Shown here: piece after piece, positions 47,278 to 60,252 of the stretch
Layout of the letters: the number at the start of each line of letters is the position of its first letter
How positions within the stretch are numbered: the stretch's first letter is position 1
Origin: Micromonospora chaiyaphumensis
Lineage (GTDB): Bacteria > Actinomycetota > Actinomycetes > Mycobacteriales > Micromonosporaceae
Direction: 5' to 3'
Assembly: GCF_900091435.1 (NCBI RefSeq)
Contig: NZ_FMCS01000001.1
Coordinates: 681,512 to 745,511 of the forward strand
DNA length: 64,000 nucleotides
Program-made: the position numbers and the translations under genes
Notes under the pieces: model-generated
Seen by the model: only the letters and a program-made list of their open reading frames with translations
Told to the model about the DNA's origin: nothing
Database searches by the model: none

Positions 47278-49561
47278 CAGGCGACGCTCCTCGTGGTGAG
47301 GCCGACGAGCGGGTCAGTGGCCACGTCGGCGAGGTGGTGGTGCGGGGCGTGCAGTTGGGCGGCGAGACGGCGGGCCAGGTGCAGGCGTACCGGGCCGGAC
47401 TCGCAGTCGACGACGACGCAGGGCGCGCCGGTGGCGGCGAGCACACCCGCCGCCCGGGCGGCCCGGTCCAGCGGGCGGGGGCCGGCGGTGGCCCGGCCGT
47501 CGGTGACCACGAGCACGAGGGGGCGGCGCTTCGGGTCGCGCAGCCGCTCCACCCGGAGCAGGTCGGCGGCCGCGAGCAGCCCCTCCGCGAGCGGGGTACG
47601 CCCGCCGGTGGGCAACTCGGCGAGCCGGGTCGAGGCGGCGAGCACCGAGGAGGTGGCCGGGAGGAGGGTCTGCGCGCCCGTGCCCCGGAAGGCGACCACG
47701 GCCACCTTGTCCCGCCGCTGGTACGCGTCGGTCAGCAGGGCCAGCACCGCGCCCTTCACGGTGGACATCCGCTCCCGGGCGCCCATCGACCCGCTGGCGT
47801 CCACCACGAACACGACGAGGTTGCCCTCGCGCCCCTCCCGGACCGCCTCCCGCACGTCGGACGGGCGCAGCCGCAGCGGCCCGCCGCCCCGGCCCCGAGC
47901 GGCCTGGTGCGGGGCGGCGGCCCGGACGGTGGCCGGCAGGTGCAGCGCCCCGGCGCGGCCGGCGGGCACCCGGGCGCCGGTGGTGCGGCCGCGCCCCGTG
48001 CGGGCCCGGGAGCGCCGGCCGGGTACGCCCTCGCCGACGCCGGGAGCGGTGAACAGCCGGGCCCGCAGCCCCCGGTCGGGAGCGACGACGGAACCGGGCT
48101 TCCCCTCGGCGCCGCCCGGATCCCCCGGCCGGCCGACACGAGGCCGCCCGTCGCCGGACCGCCCGTCGCCGGGCCGGTCCTGGTCGGACAGGTCCTCGCT
48201 CGTCCCGTCGCCGGTCCGGCCGTTGGCCGGCCAGCGCCCGTCCCGGCCGGTCCCGCCCGCGTCGTCCGGCGACCCGGAGTGCCTGGCGTCGTCGGACGTC
48301 CCGGACCGGTCCCGCCCGGCGCCGTCGGACGTCCCGGACCGGTCCCGGCCGCCGGCGTCGCCCATCGCGCGAGCCGACCGGCCGGGACCGTCGGGGTCCA
48401 CCCCACCGTCACCCGAGCCCTCGGGACCGTTGCCCGCCCGGGGTCCGCTGGAGCCCCCACCGGGTCCACCATCGGGCCCAGGGCCGCCGCCGGGACCACC
48501 GTCCGGGCCGGGACCACCTTCGGGCCCACCGTCCGGATCGTCGTCGGGATGCTGCTCGCGGGCGCGGCGCAGTGCCTCGTCCAGGCGCTGCTCGTCCAGC
48601 CCCGGGGTGTCGAACGGGTCCCGGCGGCGCCGGTGCGGCAGGGCCAGCCGGGCGGCGACCCGGACGTCGTCGGCCGTGACCCGGTCCCGGCCCTCCCAGG
48701 CGGCGTGCGCCACGGCGGTCCGGGCGGTGACGATGTCGGCCCGCATGCCGTCCACATCGAACGCGGCGCAGACCTCGGCGATCTGCCGCAGCGCCGCGTC
48801 GGGCAGCGCCACCCGGGACAGCCGGCGCCGGGCGGCGGCCACCCGGCGGGCCACCTCGGCGTCGGCCTCCGCCCAGCCGGCCGCGAAGCCGGCCGGGTCG
48901 GCGTCGGCGGCGAGGCGGCGGCGGACCACCTCGGCGCGTACGGCGGGGTCGCGGCTGGCGGCCACCTCGACGGTGAGCCCGAACCGGTCGAGCAGCTGCG
49001 GGCGCAGCTCCCCCTCCTCCGGGTTCATGGTGCCGACCAGCAGGAACCGGGCGGCGTGGCTGACCGAGACACCCTCCCGCTCGACGTGGCAGCGGCCCAT
49101 GGCGGCGGCGTCCAGGAGCAGGTCGACCAGGTGGTCGTGGAGCAGGTTGACCTCGTCGACGTAGAGCACGCCGCGGTGGGCGGCGGCGAGCAGGCCGGGC
49201 TCGTAGGCGCGTACCCCCTCGGCGAGGGCCTTCTCCAGGTCGAGCGAGCCGACCACCCGGTCCTCGGCGGCGCCCACCGGCAGCTCGACCAGGCGGGCCG
49301 GGCGGCGCTCGGCCGCCGACCCGGCCGGGTGCGGGCCGTCCGGGCAGCCCGGGTCGGGGGCGGCGGGATCGCACGCGAAGCGGCAGGTGGCGACCCGGTC
49401 GACGGGCGGCAGCAGCCCGGCGAGGGCGCGGACGGCCGTGGACTTGGCGGTGCCCTTCTCGCCCCGGACCAGCACCCCGCCGACGGCCGGGCTGACCGCG
49501 TTGAGCAGCAGGGCCAGGCGCATCTCGTCCATCCCGAGCACCGCGCTGAACGGGTACGACG

Positions 49562-49565
<4 letters not shown>
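47277..49565 (-). CDS. Mg/Co-chelatase ATPase subunit, ChlI-ChlD type, with repetitive acidic linker
   Basis: A 762-residue protein. Residues about 1-330 are a ChlI-like AAA+ motor (Walker [11 protein letters not shown], sensor [33 protein letters not shown]). Residues about 340-520 are a Gly/Pro/Asp-rich, repetitive linker. The C-terminal part is a von Willebrand A domain with [20 protein letters not shown] near residue 588. In actinobacteria this fused protein replaces CobS and CobT and powers CobN. ATG 49565 overlaps the cobN stop. Confidence 0.93.
48291..48347 (-). repeat. 33-bp in-frame repeat in the chelatase linker
   Basis: A 24-base unit (starting GTCGGACGTCCCGG on the plus strand) occurs at 48291-48314 and 48324-48347, period 33 bp, encoding repeated GRDRSGTSD. 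Flanking Gly/Pro/Asp runs ([12 protein letters not shown]) are also repetitive. Confidence 0.8.
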
Positions 49566-53230
<3,665 letters not shown>

Positions 53231-53382
53231 GGACGGCTCCGGAGCGTGACGCCCGGCGGCGCGGCGGGGCCGGCGGCGGGCGGGGGTGGGGGCGGGTTCG
53301 GCGGGTACGCGGGTCCGGCGGACAGCTCACCGACGGCAGGTCGGCAGCGGCGCCCGGCCGGGTGCGGGACCCGGCGGGACGG

Positions 53383-53517
53383 TCAGCGGCGGACGGCGCG
53401 GGCCCGCCCGGCGCGCGGCACGGCGGCCTGCGGGGCGGCGGGATGAGCGGTCAGCGGCGCGTCGGTGCGCGCCGGCCGGGAACGACGATCGTCGTCGATG
53501 GCGGAAAGGCCGTGCAT
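53383..53517 (-). CDS. Small ORF between the B12 riboswitch and cobN
   Basis: A 44-residue Ala/Arg/Pro-rich peptide (MHGLSAIDDDRRSRPARTDA as its start). It has an excellent ribosome site (GAGGAGG) 6 bases before its ATG and lies immediately after the riboswitch. I do not recognise it; it has no transmembrane segment and no His cluster like the cobalt-transport subunit CbtB. It may be a leader peptide that couples translation to riboswitch control, or a real small protein. Confidence 0.55.
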   Translation of the reverse strand: MHGLSAIDDDRRSRPARTDAPLTAHPAAPQAAVPRAGRARAVRR

Positions 53518-53550
53518 CGGGTCCTCCTCGGGTGTCCACGCCCTGGGGCT

Positions 53551-53700
53551 CTCCGACGGCCGAAGTATCCTGGCTCCCGGATCGACGCTCACCCCCGGCC
53601 TTCCAGCCGTGCACGCACGGCCGTGACTCGCGAGGGGGGATCGCTCCCCGGTGACAGTGGCGGGACCGCGCCGGAATCGCACCGGCTTCCTTCACTGCCG
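53551..53700 (-). promoter_or_regulatory. Cobalamin (B12) riboswitch
   Basis: On the minus strand the leader contains GGAAGCCGGTGCGATTCCGG, GCGGTCCCGCCACTGT, and further downstream the B12-box-like GAGCCAGGATACTTCGG, in the right order and spacing for an adenosylcobalamin riboswitch. It lies about 35 bases upstream of the small ORF's ribosome site, so it probably controls access to translation as well as transcription of the whole operon. Confidence 0.93.
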
Positions 53701-53711
53701 TCAGGCCGCGA

Positions 53712-53741
53712 ATGCTGCCACAGCCGCCCGGCGCGGGTCAA
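53712..53741 (-). promoter_or_regulatory. Candidate promoter of the cobalamin operon
   Basis: On the minus strand TTGACC (53741-53736) and CAGCAT (53717-53712) are spaced by 18 bases and would start transcription just before the riboswitch core. This is the only good promoter seen ahead of 17 kb of overlapping leftward genes. Confidence 0.5.
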
Positions 53742-53998
53742 CGCCGGGGTCTCCCACCCTCGTCCGGCCTGCGGCATCCGTGGTGGTCGATAGGATCAGC
53801 TTGCTCGCCGCCTCGAACGCAATGGCGCGAGCCGATGGGAACGGTCGCATTCCGGCGGCCCGGGCGGGCATTCCCGCCCCACGCCGGTCCGCGCCCCGAC
53901 GACCGCGTCGCCGCAGCCGGGGCGGCCCGGGGCGGCGTCGGCCGATAGCATCGCGCTCGACAGTGGATCACGTGCCACGGAGCGGGGAGGAATTGCCG
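53742..53998 (+). promoter_or_regulatory. Non-coding region upstream of the MBL-fold gene
   Basis: This 257-bp stretch lies between the divergent cobalamin promoter and the MBL-fold gene. A TAGGAT box (53791-53796) and TAGCAT (53945-53950, about 48 bp before the GTG) are possible -10 elements. No other structure was seen, and the in-frame extension shows no protein-like composition. Confidence 0.35.
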
Positions 53999-54706
53999 GT
54001 GACGCTGCGACACCTGGCCGGCCGGGTCTGGTTGTTTCCCGGCGATCCCGACCCGTTCGCGGTCCGCCCGACCGTGGCGGTGGTCGCCGACGACGGCGGA
54101 AGTGTGATCGTCGACGCGGGCCAGAGCCCCGCCCACGCCCGGGAGGTCCGGGCCGCGGTGGCGGCGGCCGGACTGCCGCAGCCGCGCTGGCTCGTCTACA
54201 CCCACCACCACTGGGACCACGTCTGGGGCGCCTGCGCCTGGCCCGGGGTGGAGATCGTCGGGCACGAGTCGGCGGTGCCCCTGCTGCGGGCCGAGGCGTC
54301 CCGGCCGTGGAGCCACCGCTACCTGCGCGAGCAGGTCCGCGAGAACCCGCGCCTCGGGCACAGCTTCCGGGCCCGGGCCCTGGCCGTCGACTCCTGGGAC
54401 GGCTTCGCGGTGCTGCCGCCGACGCGCACCTTCGCCGAGGAGCTGACCCTGCCCACCGGCGTGGTGGTCCGGCACGTGGGCGGGCGGCACGCGCCGGACT
54501 CCACGGTGGTACGGGTGCCGGACTCCGGGGTGCTGCTGCTCGGCGACTGCTGGTACCCGCCGCCGGCGCACCTGCGCACGCCCGAGGACGGGCCCGACCT
54601 GGCCCTCGCGGCGAGCCTGCTCGACGACGACCTCGCCTGGTTCGTCTCGGCCCACGACGAGCCGCTGCCGCTGGCCGAGGCGCGCGCCGCGCTGGCCGGC
54701 GGCTGA
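53999..54706 (+). CDS. MBL-fold metallo-hydrolase
   Basis: A 235-residue metallo-beta-lactamase-fold enzyme with the zinc motif THHHWDH (His69, His71, Asp73, His74), VIVDAGQSPAHAREV before it, and later metal ligands in VGGRHAPDSTVV and LLLGDCWYPP. GTG 53999 has GGAGG at 8 bases; the frame is open much further upstream across the riboswitch region but without homology. Substrate unknown. It is divergent from the cobalamin operon. Confidence 0.88.
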   Translation: MTLRHLAGRVWLFPGDPDPFAVRPTVAVVADDGGSVIVDAGQSPAHAREVRAAVAAAGLPQPRWLVYTHHHWDHVWGACAWPGVEIVGHESAVPLLRAEASRPWSHRYLREQVRENPRLGHSFRARALAVDSWDGFAVLPPTRTFAEELTLPTGVVVRHVGGRHAPDSTVVRVPDSGVLLLGDCWYPPPAHLRTPEDGPDLALAASLLDDDLAWFVSAHDEPLPLAEARAALAGG

Positions 54707-54713
54707 GCCGGCG

Positions 54714-55046
54714 TCAGCGGGCGCGCCGCTCCGGGTGGGCCCGGTTCCAGGCCCGCATCCGCTCCGGGTACCCGGTGCGGGCCGCCTCGTAGAGCGGCAC
54801 CGAGTGCTTCTGGGCGATCTTCGCGGCGGCCCGGGGCGAGCCGGTGCGGCGGCGGATCCACTCCCCGTCGTGGGCGATGGCCACCACGGTGGTGTCGGTG
54901 GCGGTGGTCTCCGGCTCCAGGTAGAACTCCACCCCGCGCCGGCTGGTCACGAACGCCTCCAGCGCGGCCAGGTCGTCCCGGTTGGCCTCCCGGTCGAGCT
55001 TGGTCGGGGTCGTCGGGTCGGCGGCCCGTCGGCTGAACCAGCCCAT
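54714..55046 (-). CDS. Small conserved hypothetical protein
   Basis: A 110-residue basic protein starting MGWFSRRAADPTTPTK, with VEFYLEPETTATDTTVVAIA and WIRRRTGSPRAAAKIAQ. No known domain is recognised; it resembles small uncharacterised proteins common in Micromonosporaceae. The GGAGG ribosome site fits ATG 55046. Convergent with the MBL-fold gene, 7 bp apart. Confidence 0.75.
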   Translation of the reverse strand: MGWFSRRAADPTTPTKLDREANRDDLAALEAFVTSRRGVEFYLEPETTATDTTVVAIAHDGEWIRRRTGSPRAAAKIAQKHSVPLYEAARTGYPERMRAWNRAHPERRAR

Positions 55047-55133
55047 GCCCGCCTCCTCTCCTCGGCGTCCCCTCCAGTGCAGCACGCGTACCTGGCAACC
55101 GGCTGGATGCCGGGTGGACGTCGGCTGAGGCGG

Positions 55134-56351
55134 TCAGCGGGCCGGCGGGCGCAGGATCGGGACCAGGGCGACGGTGGGCAGCAGGAGCAGGGGGACCAGG
55201 CCGAGGGCGTGGAGGATGCCCAGGTGGTCGCCGAGGAAGCCGAGCAACGGGGGGCCGGCGAGGAACGCCGTGTAGCCGATCATGGCGACCACGCTGACCC
55301 GGGTCGGCGCCCGGTCCTCGTCGTCGGCGGCGGCGCTCATCCCGACCGGGAAGCCGAGCGACGCCCCGACGCCCCACAGCGCCACGCCGACCACGGCGAC
55401 CGGCCCGGAGCCGGCCAGCACGGCGCAGGTGGCCCCGGTGACGGCCAGCGCGATGGTGCCGAACAGCACCGGCACGCGGCCCCACCGGTCGATCGCCACG
55501 GTGCCGGCGGTCCGGCCGAGGGTCATGCCGACCACGAACACCCCGAAGACGGCGGCACCGGCCGCCTCGCTCACCCCGTACCCGTCGACGAACGCCACCG
55601 CCAGCCAGTCGTTCGCGCTGCCCTCGGTGAACGCCATCACCAGCACGAACAGGCCGATGAGCAGGGTGCGCGGCTCCCGCCAGGTGGCCAGCAGCGCGCG
55701 CCGGTGGTCGGCGGGCTCGGCCGAGCCCGCCGGCTCGGCCGGTGCGGCCAGGAAGGCGCGGACGCCGAGCAGCGTGCCGGACAGGACCGCCACCGCGATC
55801 ACGGGCAGGTGCCAGCCGACCGGTACGCCCAGCCGGGCCGCGCCGGCGCCCAGGCCGGCTCCGGCGACCGAACCGAGACTCCAGGCGGCGTGGAACCGGG
55901 GCATGATCGTCCGGCCGAGCCGCTTCTCCACCGCCGCGGCCTCGACGTTCATGGCCACGTCGCAGGCACCGGAGCCGTACCCCACGGCGAAGAGCCCCAG
56001 CACGACGCCGATCAGCGAGCCGGCCAGGCTGGCCGACAGGCCGGCGCCCGTGAGGCCGAGCGCGACCAGGACGGTCGAGGCCGCCACGGTGCGGGCCGGG
56101 CCGAGCCGCAGGGTGACCAGCCCGGCGGTGGACATGGCCACCAGCGCGCCGGCCGACATGGCCAGCAGCAGCAGGCCGAGGCGCCCGGCGCTGAGCCCGA
56201 GCGACTCGCGGATCGCGGGCACCCGGGCGAACCAGGTGGCCACCGCCAGCCCGTTGAGGGCGAACACGGCCGCCACGCCGTTGCGGGCGGCCAGGACCGC
56301 CCGCGGGGTCTCGGCGCGGGCCCCGGCCGGCGCGTCGATGGTGCTGCTCAC
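55134..56351 (-). CDS. MFS transporter (YbjJ/FucP-like)
   Basis: A 405-residue 12-helix transporter. Helix 1 has FALNGLAVATWFARVPAIRE, characteristic of YbjJ-type MFS proteins; GYGSGACDVAMNVEAAAVEKRLGR and MPRFHAAWSLGSVAGAG are further family landmarks. GTG 56351 is used; a longer frame to 56399 crosses the operator region. Divergent from a LacI-family regulator, which suggests sugar or sugar-derivative control. Confidence 0.88.
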   Translation of the reverse strand: MSSTIDAPAGARAETPRAVLAARNGVAAVFALNGLAVATWFARVPAIRESLGLSAGRLGLLLLAMSAGALVAMSTAGLVTLRLGPARTVAASTVLVALGLTGAGLSASLAGSLIGVVLGLFAVGYGSGACDVAMNVEAAAVEKRLGRTIMPRFHAAWSLGSVAGAGLGAGAARLGVPVGWHLPVIAVAVLSGTLLGVRAFLAAPAEPAGSAEPADHRRALLATWREPRTLLIGLFVLVMAFTEGSANDWLAVAFVDGYGVSEAAGAAVFGVFVVGMTLGRTAGTVAIDRWGRVPVLFGTIALAVTGATCAVLAGSGPVAVVGVALWGVGASLGFPVGMSAAADDEDRAPTRVSVVAMIGYTAFLAGPPLLGFLGDHLGILHALGLVPLLLLPTVALVPILRPPAR

Positions 56352-56400
56352 CGTGGTGTCGTCCTCTCCCCGAAGTCCGGTCCGACGACCATCGCACACC

Positions 56401-56430
56401 TGAGAGCGCTACCACCACAAACGCTCCCAC
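56401..56430. promoter_or_regulatory. Candidate LacI-type operator
   Basis: TGAGAGCGCT (56401-56410) contains the palindromic core AGCGCT typical of LacI-family operators, and ACGCTCCCA (56421-56429) is a second inverted half-site (TGGGAGCGT on the other strand). They lie in the 146-bp gap between the divergent MFS and LacI genes. Confidence 0.5.
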
Positions 56431-56497
56431 CCCTTACCCCGGGGCACCTCGGCCGGGCATGATGCCGACAGAACGGCCAGCACGGAGAGGACCAGAC

Positions 56498-57487
56498 ATG
56501 GAGACGCCGACCGCCCGCCCGGCGACCCTCGACGACGTGGCCCGGGCGGCCGGGGTCTCCCGGGCCACCGCGTCCCGGGTGCTCGGCGGCTACGGGTTCG
56601 CCTCGGTGGACGCCCGGGAGCGGGTGCACGCCGCCGCCGACCGCCTCGGCTACGTGCCGAACGTCACGGCCCGCGCCCTGGTCCGCGGCGCCGGGGTACG
56701 CCTCGTCGTGGCGGTCTCCGGCACCGACGCCACCGTCCTGGACGACCCGTACGTGGACCGGCTGGTGAGCGCGGCGGCCCGGGTGTGCGCCCCGCACGGG
56801 GTCGGCGTCGCCCTGGAATGGCTGCCGCTGGACGCCCCGGCGGGACTGCGCCGGCTCGGCGACGACCGCAGCGTCTGCGGGGTGCTGCTGGTCAACACCA
56901 CCGCGCCGGTGCTCGACGCGGTCCCCCGGGGGCTGCGCGGGCGGGTCGTCTCGATCGGCACCGGCTCGCCGGCCGTACCCTCCTTCGATGTGGACAACGC
57001 CGCGGGCGCCGACGCGGTCCTGCGCCACCTGCACGCCGGCGGCCGCCGCCGGATCGCCATGGTCACCGGCCCGCGCTGGCTGAGCTGCGCCGAGCGGTCG
57101 GTGACCGCCTACGAGGGGCTCATGCGGGCGGCCGGGCTGCCGGTGCGGCTGGTCACCGGCGACTTCACGGCCGCGCGGGGCGGCCGGGCGGCGCTGGAGG
57201 CGCTGGACCGCTGGCCGGACACCGACGCGATCTACGCGGCCAGCGACGCCACCGCGCTGGGCGTGATCGCCGCGCTGCGGGGGCGCGGGCTGCGGGTGCC
57301 GCACGACGTGGCGGTGGCCGGGTTCGACGACATCCCGTACGCGGCCGTGAGCAGCCCGGCGCTCACCACGGCCACCCACCCGGTGGCCGGGATCGCCACC
57401 GCGGCGGCGACCGCGGTGCTCGACGGCCGCCCGGTGCCGCCGGTGACCGCCTTCCCCTCGACCCTGGTGGCGCGCGAGAGCGCCTGA
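56498..57487 (+). CDS. LacI-family transcriptional regulator
   Basis: A 329-residue regulator. The N-terminal helix-turn-helix and hinge ATLDDVARAAGVSRATASRV and VHAAADRLGYVPNVTARALV are canonical, and a periplasmic-binding-protein-like effector domain follows (VVSIGTGSPAVPSFDVDNAA, IYAASDATALGVIAAL, VAGFDDIPYA). ATG 56498 follows GGAGAGG. It probably represses the divergent MFS gene until its sugar ligand appears. Confidence 0.94.
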   Translation: METPTARPATLDDVARAAGVSRATASRVLGGYGFASVDARERVHAAADRLGYVPNVTARALVRGAGVRLVVAVSGTDATVLDDPYVDRLVSAAARVCAPHGVGVALEWLPLDAPAGLRRLGDDRSVCGVLLVNTTAPVLDAVPRGLRGRVVSIGTGSPAVPSFDVDNAAGADAVLRHLHAGGRRRIAMVTGPRWLSCAERSVTAYEGLMRAAGLPVRLVTGDFTAARGGRAALEALDRWPDTDAIYAASDATALGVIAALRGRGLRVPHDVAVAGFDDIPYAAVSSPALTTATHPVAGIATAAATAVLDGRPVPPVTAFPSTLVARESA

Positions 57488-57573
57488 GCCGCGCCGAGCA
57501 CCGGCGGCCGCGTGGTTGAGCGGCCGGCAGCCGGGTATCCGCCGCCCGACCCGACCGACGACAGGGGGGCGAG

Positions 57574-58269
57574 GTGACCGAACCCGCGCCGCCGCACCGG
57601 CAGCCCGAGGAGGGCTACCGGCACGGCCGGTTGACCGCCCGTCCCACCACCGTGACCGCGCCCGGTCCGACCGGACCGGCCGAGGTCCCCGACCCGGCGG
57701 GCGGGCCGCCCGCGCTACGGCACGTGCCGATCGGCGGCACCGGGCCGTACCGCGTGGTGGTGCTGCTGCACGGCGCGGGCGGCTCGGCCCGGCAGGGTCT
57801 CGACCTCCTGCTGCCGCTGGCCGACGCGCACCGGCTGCTGCTGCTCGCCCCGCAGGCGCTCGCCAGCACCTGGGACCTGATCGCCGAGGGGTACGGCCCG
57901 GACGTGGCCCGGATCGACGCGCTGCTGGCCGGGACGCTCCGCGCGTACCCGGTGGCCGGGGTGACCGTCGGCGGTTTCTCCGACGGCGCCTCGTACGCCC
58001 TCTCCCTGGGCCTGACCAACGGCGACCTGGTCGACGCGGTGCTGGCCTTCTCCCCCGGCTTCGCGGCGCCGCTGGTCACCCACGGCCGGCCCCGGTTGTT
58101 CGTCTCGCACGGCACCGACGACCGGGTGCTGCCCGTCGACGTGTGCAGCCGGCGGCTGGTGCCCCGCCTGCACTCCCTCGGCTACCCGGCCGAGTACGCC
58201 GAGTTCACCGGCGGGCACGAGGTGCCGGCGGAGATCCGGCAGCGGGCGGTGGACTGGCTGGTGGGGTGA
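57574..58269 (+). CDS. Alpha/beta hydrolase, carboxylesterase/phospholipase type
   Basis: A 231-residue YpfH/PHB-depolymerase-like esterase. The oxyanion strand is VVVLLHGAGGSARQG, the nucleophile elbow GGFSDGASYAL (Ser136), the acid in SHGTDDRVLPVD and the His in TGGHEVPAEI. A disordered Pro-rich N-terminal 50 residues precede the fold. GTG start with GGGGGGCGAGG upstream. Same strand as the LacI gene but 86 bp apart, so linkage is uncertain. Confidence 0.88.
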   Translation: MTEPAPPHRQPEEGYRHGRLTARPTTVTAPGPTGPAEVPDPAGGPPALRHVPIGGTGPYRVVVLLHGAGGSARQGLDLLLPLADAHRLLLLAPQALASTWDLIAEGYGPDVARIDALLAGTLRAYPVAGVTVGGFSDGASYALSLGLTNGDLVDAVLAFSPGFAAPLVTHGRPRLFVSHGTDDRVLPVDVCSRRLVPRLHSLGYPAEYAEFTGGHEVPAEIRQRAVDWLVG

Positions 58270-58275
58270 GCCGGG

Positions 58276-59454
58276 TCAGTGTTCCGGCCCGGTGACCGCA
58301 GCGTCGACCCGGGTGAGCACGGTGGCGTCGTCGTCGCCGCGTACGCCGCGCAGCAGGTCGATGGCGGTGGCCCGGACCTGCCCGATGATCATGGCGAGCG
58401 GCAGGGTCTCGCCGGGGGTGAAGAGCCGGCCCGCGACCCGGACCGCCTCCAGGGCGGCGACGTCGACCCGCTCGGCGTGGGCGTCGGCGACGGCGTCCTG
58501 CCCGGTCAGGTCCGCGGCGAGCGCGTCGCCGGTCGAGCGCACCGCCTCGGCGAGGGTCCGCACGGCGCCGCCCAGCTCGGCCGGGACCGGCGCCGGGCCC
58601 CGGGTCAGGGTGACGGCGGCGCGCGCCAGCACCCGGACGTTGCGGACCGCGTAGTCGATCTGCCGGATCGAGCCCTCCACCGAGCGCAGCCGGCCCAGGT
58701 GCCGCCGGCGGCGCACGTTGAGCCGCAGCGCCTCGCCCGCCGCCAGCACGGCGCCGCGCAGCCGCTCCACGCCGGCGTCGGCGTGCCGGGCCCGCTCCAG
58801 CGCGGCCAGCGCCGCCGCGTCGTCGCGCCGGTCGAGCGCGTCGGCGATCTCGCCGAGCACCCCGGCCAGCTCCTCGAAGGTGTGCCGGAACTCGTCGACC
58901 AGCGGGGCGAGCGGCCGGCGGGCGTCGACGAGCTGGCTGGCGACCACGGCCACCGCGCCGCCGATCAGCGCGTCGACGAACCGGAACGGCACCATTGACT
59001 CGGTCGGCGGGGAGACCACCACCAGGTAGAGCGCCGACACGGCCGCCTGCACCACGGTGACCGAGCTGGCGCCGATCGCCACGGCCAGGGCGACGGTGAG
59101 CAGGATGACGGTGAGCACCGTCCAGGTGGTGCGGGGGCCGAGCGCCTGCACCACGAGGTCGGCGACGAGCACGCCGGCCGCGACGCCGAGCACCACCTCG
59201 ACGGCCCGGCGTATCCGCTGGCCGCGGGCCTGGCCGAGCACGATCAGCGCGGCGGCCGGGGCGAAGAACGGCTGCGGGTGGCCGACCAGCCGGGTGGCGA
59301 GGACCCACGCGACGGTGGCCGCCAGGGTCGCCTCGACCACGGGCAGCCAGCCGCGCCGCAGCCGCCCGGCCGCCTCCCGGACGGCTGCTCCGGGTCGCGG
59401 CCTAGAGTCGGACACGCCGAGCCGGAGTAGCCGCATCCCGCTCCACACCGCCAT
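58276..59454 (-). CDS. FUSC-family membrane protein
   Basis: A 392-residue protein with about six hydrophobic helices between residues 38 and 165 (VVEATLAATVAWVLATRLV; FFAPAAALIVLGQARGQRIRRAVEVVLGVAAG with the family's RRAVE loop) and a long cytoplasmic helical region. FUSC/aromatic acid exporter-like proteins are thought to export aromatic acids or affect the envelope. ATG 59454 has GGAGG at good spacing. Convergent with the esterase gene, 6 bp apart. Confidence 0.85.
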   Translation of the reverse strand: MAVWSGMRLLRLGVSDSRPRPGAAVREAAGRLRRGWLPVVEATLAATVAWVLATRLVGHPQPFFAPAAALIVLGQARGQRIRRAVEVVLGVAAGVLVADLVVQALGPRTTWTVLTVILLTVALAVAIGASSVTVVQAAVSALYLVVVSPPTESMVPFRFVDALIGGAVAVVASQLVDARRPLAPLVDEFRHTFEELAGVLGEIADALDRRDDAAALAALERARHADAGVERLRGAVLAAGEALRLNVRRRRHLGRLRSVEGSIRQIDYAVRNVRVLARAAVTLTRGPAPVPAELGGAVRTLAEAVRSTGDALAADLTGQDAVADAHAERVDVAALEAVRVAGRLFTPGETLPLAMIIGQVRATAIDLLRGVRGDDDATVLTRVDAAVTGPEH

Positions 59455-59558
59455 CGCCCGCCTCCCTGTCGCGCCCGCCCACCATCCTCGACCCGGTCGC
59501 GCCGGTCGGCAGCGGCGGGCGCCACCGCACACCGGTGGCGGCGGTCACGGCCGGCCCG

Positions 59559-60182
59559 TCAGGCCCCGGTGAAGGCCCGCAGCAGCGTACGCACGCCGGC
59601 CCGGAGGTCCTCCCGGCTGGCCGGCGTGCCGGGCGGCGGCGCACTGAGCGCCCCGGCGCCGACCAGGCGGTCGAAGAGCAGCCCGTCGACGAACGCGACG
59701 AACTGGTCGCCCTGCCGGCGCGGGTCGGGCGCGCCGGCGCGGGCCAGCAGGTCCCGGGCCTGGACGCGCAGCACGGTGCCGTGGTCCAGGATCCGGCGCA
59801 GCTCGGGCCGGTGCACCGCCTCCAGCAGGCAGGCGTAGCGGGCCAGGGTGCGGGTGCGTCCGGTGGTCAACCACCGGTCGAGCACCTCGGCCACCCCGGC
59901 GGCGAGCTGGTCGAGCCCCTCCGGCCCGAGCGGCGGGGCCGGGCGCGGCGGCTCGGTGGGCAGGTCGTTCGCGGCCAGGTCGGCCCGGTCGAGGTCGGCC
60001 AGGCGCTGGACCACGGCCTCGATCAGCGCCTGCCGGGTCCGCAGGTACGCCGAGGTGGTGCCGGGCGGCATCCCGGCCCGCGCGTCGACGGCGCGGTGGG
60101 TCAGGGCCCGCATGCCGCCCTCGGCCAGCAGCTCCACCGCCGCGTCGGCCAGCCGGGCCACCCGGGCCACCCGTCCACTCAC
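59559..60182 (-). CDS. TetR-family transcriptional regulator
   Basis: A 207-residue repressor. The N-terminal helix-turn-helix is VARLADAAVELLAEGGMRAL then AGMPPGTTSAYLRTRQALIE. The helical C-terminal ligand domain is unremarkable. GTG 60182 was chosen from the normal TetR N-terminus. It is divergent from the FAD monooxygenase, and two palindromic sites lie between them. Confidence 0.92.
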   Translation of the reverse strand: MSGRVARVARLADAAVELLAEGGMRALTHRAVDARAGMPPGTTSAYLRTRQALIEAVVQRLADLDRADLAANDLPTEPPRPAPPLGPEGLDQLAAGVAEVLDRWLTTGRTRTLARYACLLEAVHRPELRRILDHGTVLRVQARDLLARAGAPDPRRQGDQFVAFVDGLLFDRLVGAGALSAPPPGTPASREDLRAGVRTLLRAFTGA

Positions 60183-60202
60183 CTCGGTCCCTCCGCACGC
60201 CT

Positions 60203-60242
60203 CTTCTACGGATGTAGTATGACCTTCTACAGAAGTAGAAGG
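60203..60242. promoter_or_regulatory. Two TetR operator palindromes
   Basis: CCTTCTAC-AGAA-GTAGAAGG at 60223-60242 is a perfect 8-bp inverted repeat. A second copy, CTTCTAC-GGAT-GTAGTATG at 60203-60220, shares the left arm and part of the right. Their centres are 21 bp apart, two helical turns, so two repressor dimers could bind the same face. They overlap the short divergent promoter region. Confidence 0.75.
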
Positions 60243-60252
60243 GGCGATCGGC

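Noticed and set aside
53651..53998. N-terminal extension of the MBL-fold protein
   Set aside because: It would run through the B12 riboswitch and its promoter on the opposite strand and has no protein-like composition. The GTG at 53999 has a clean ribosome site.
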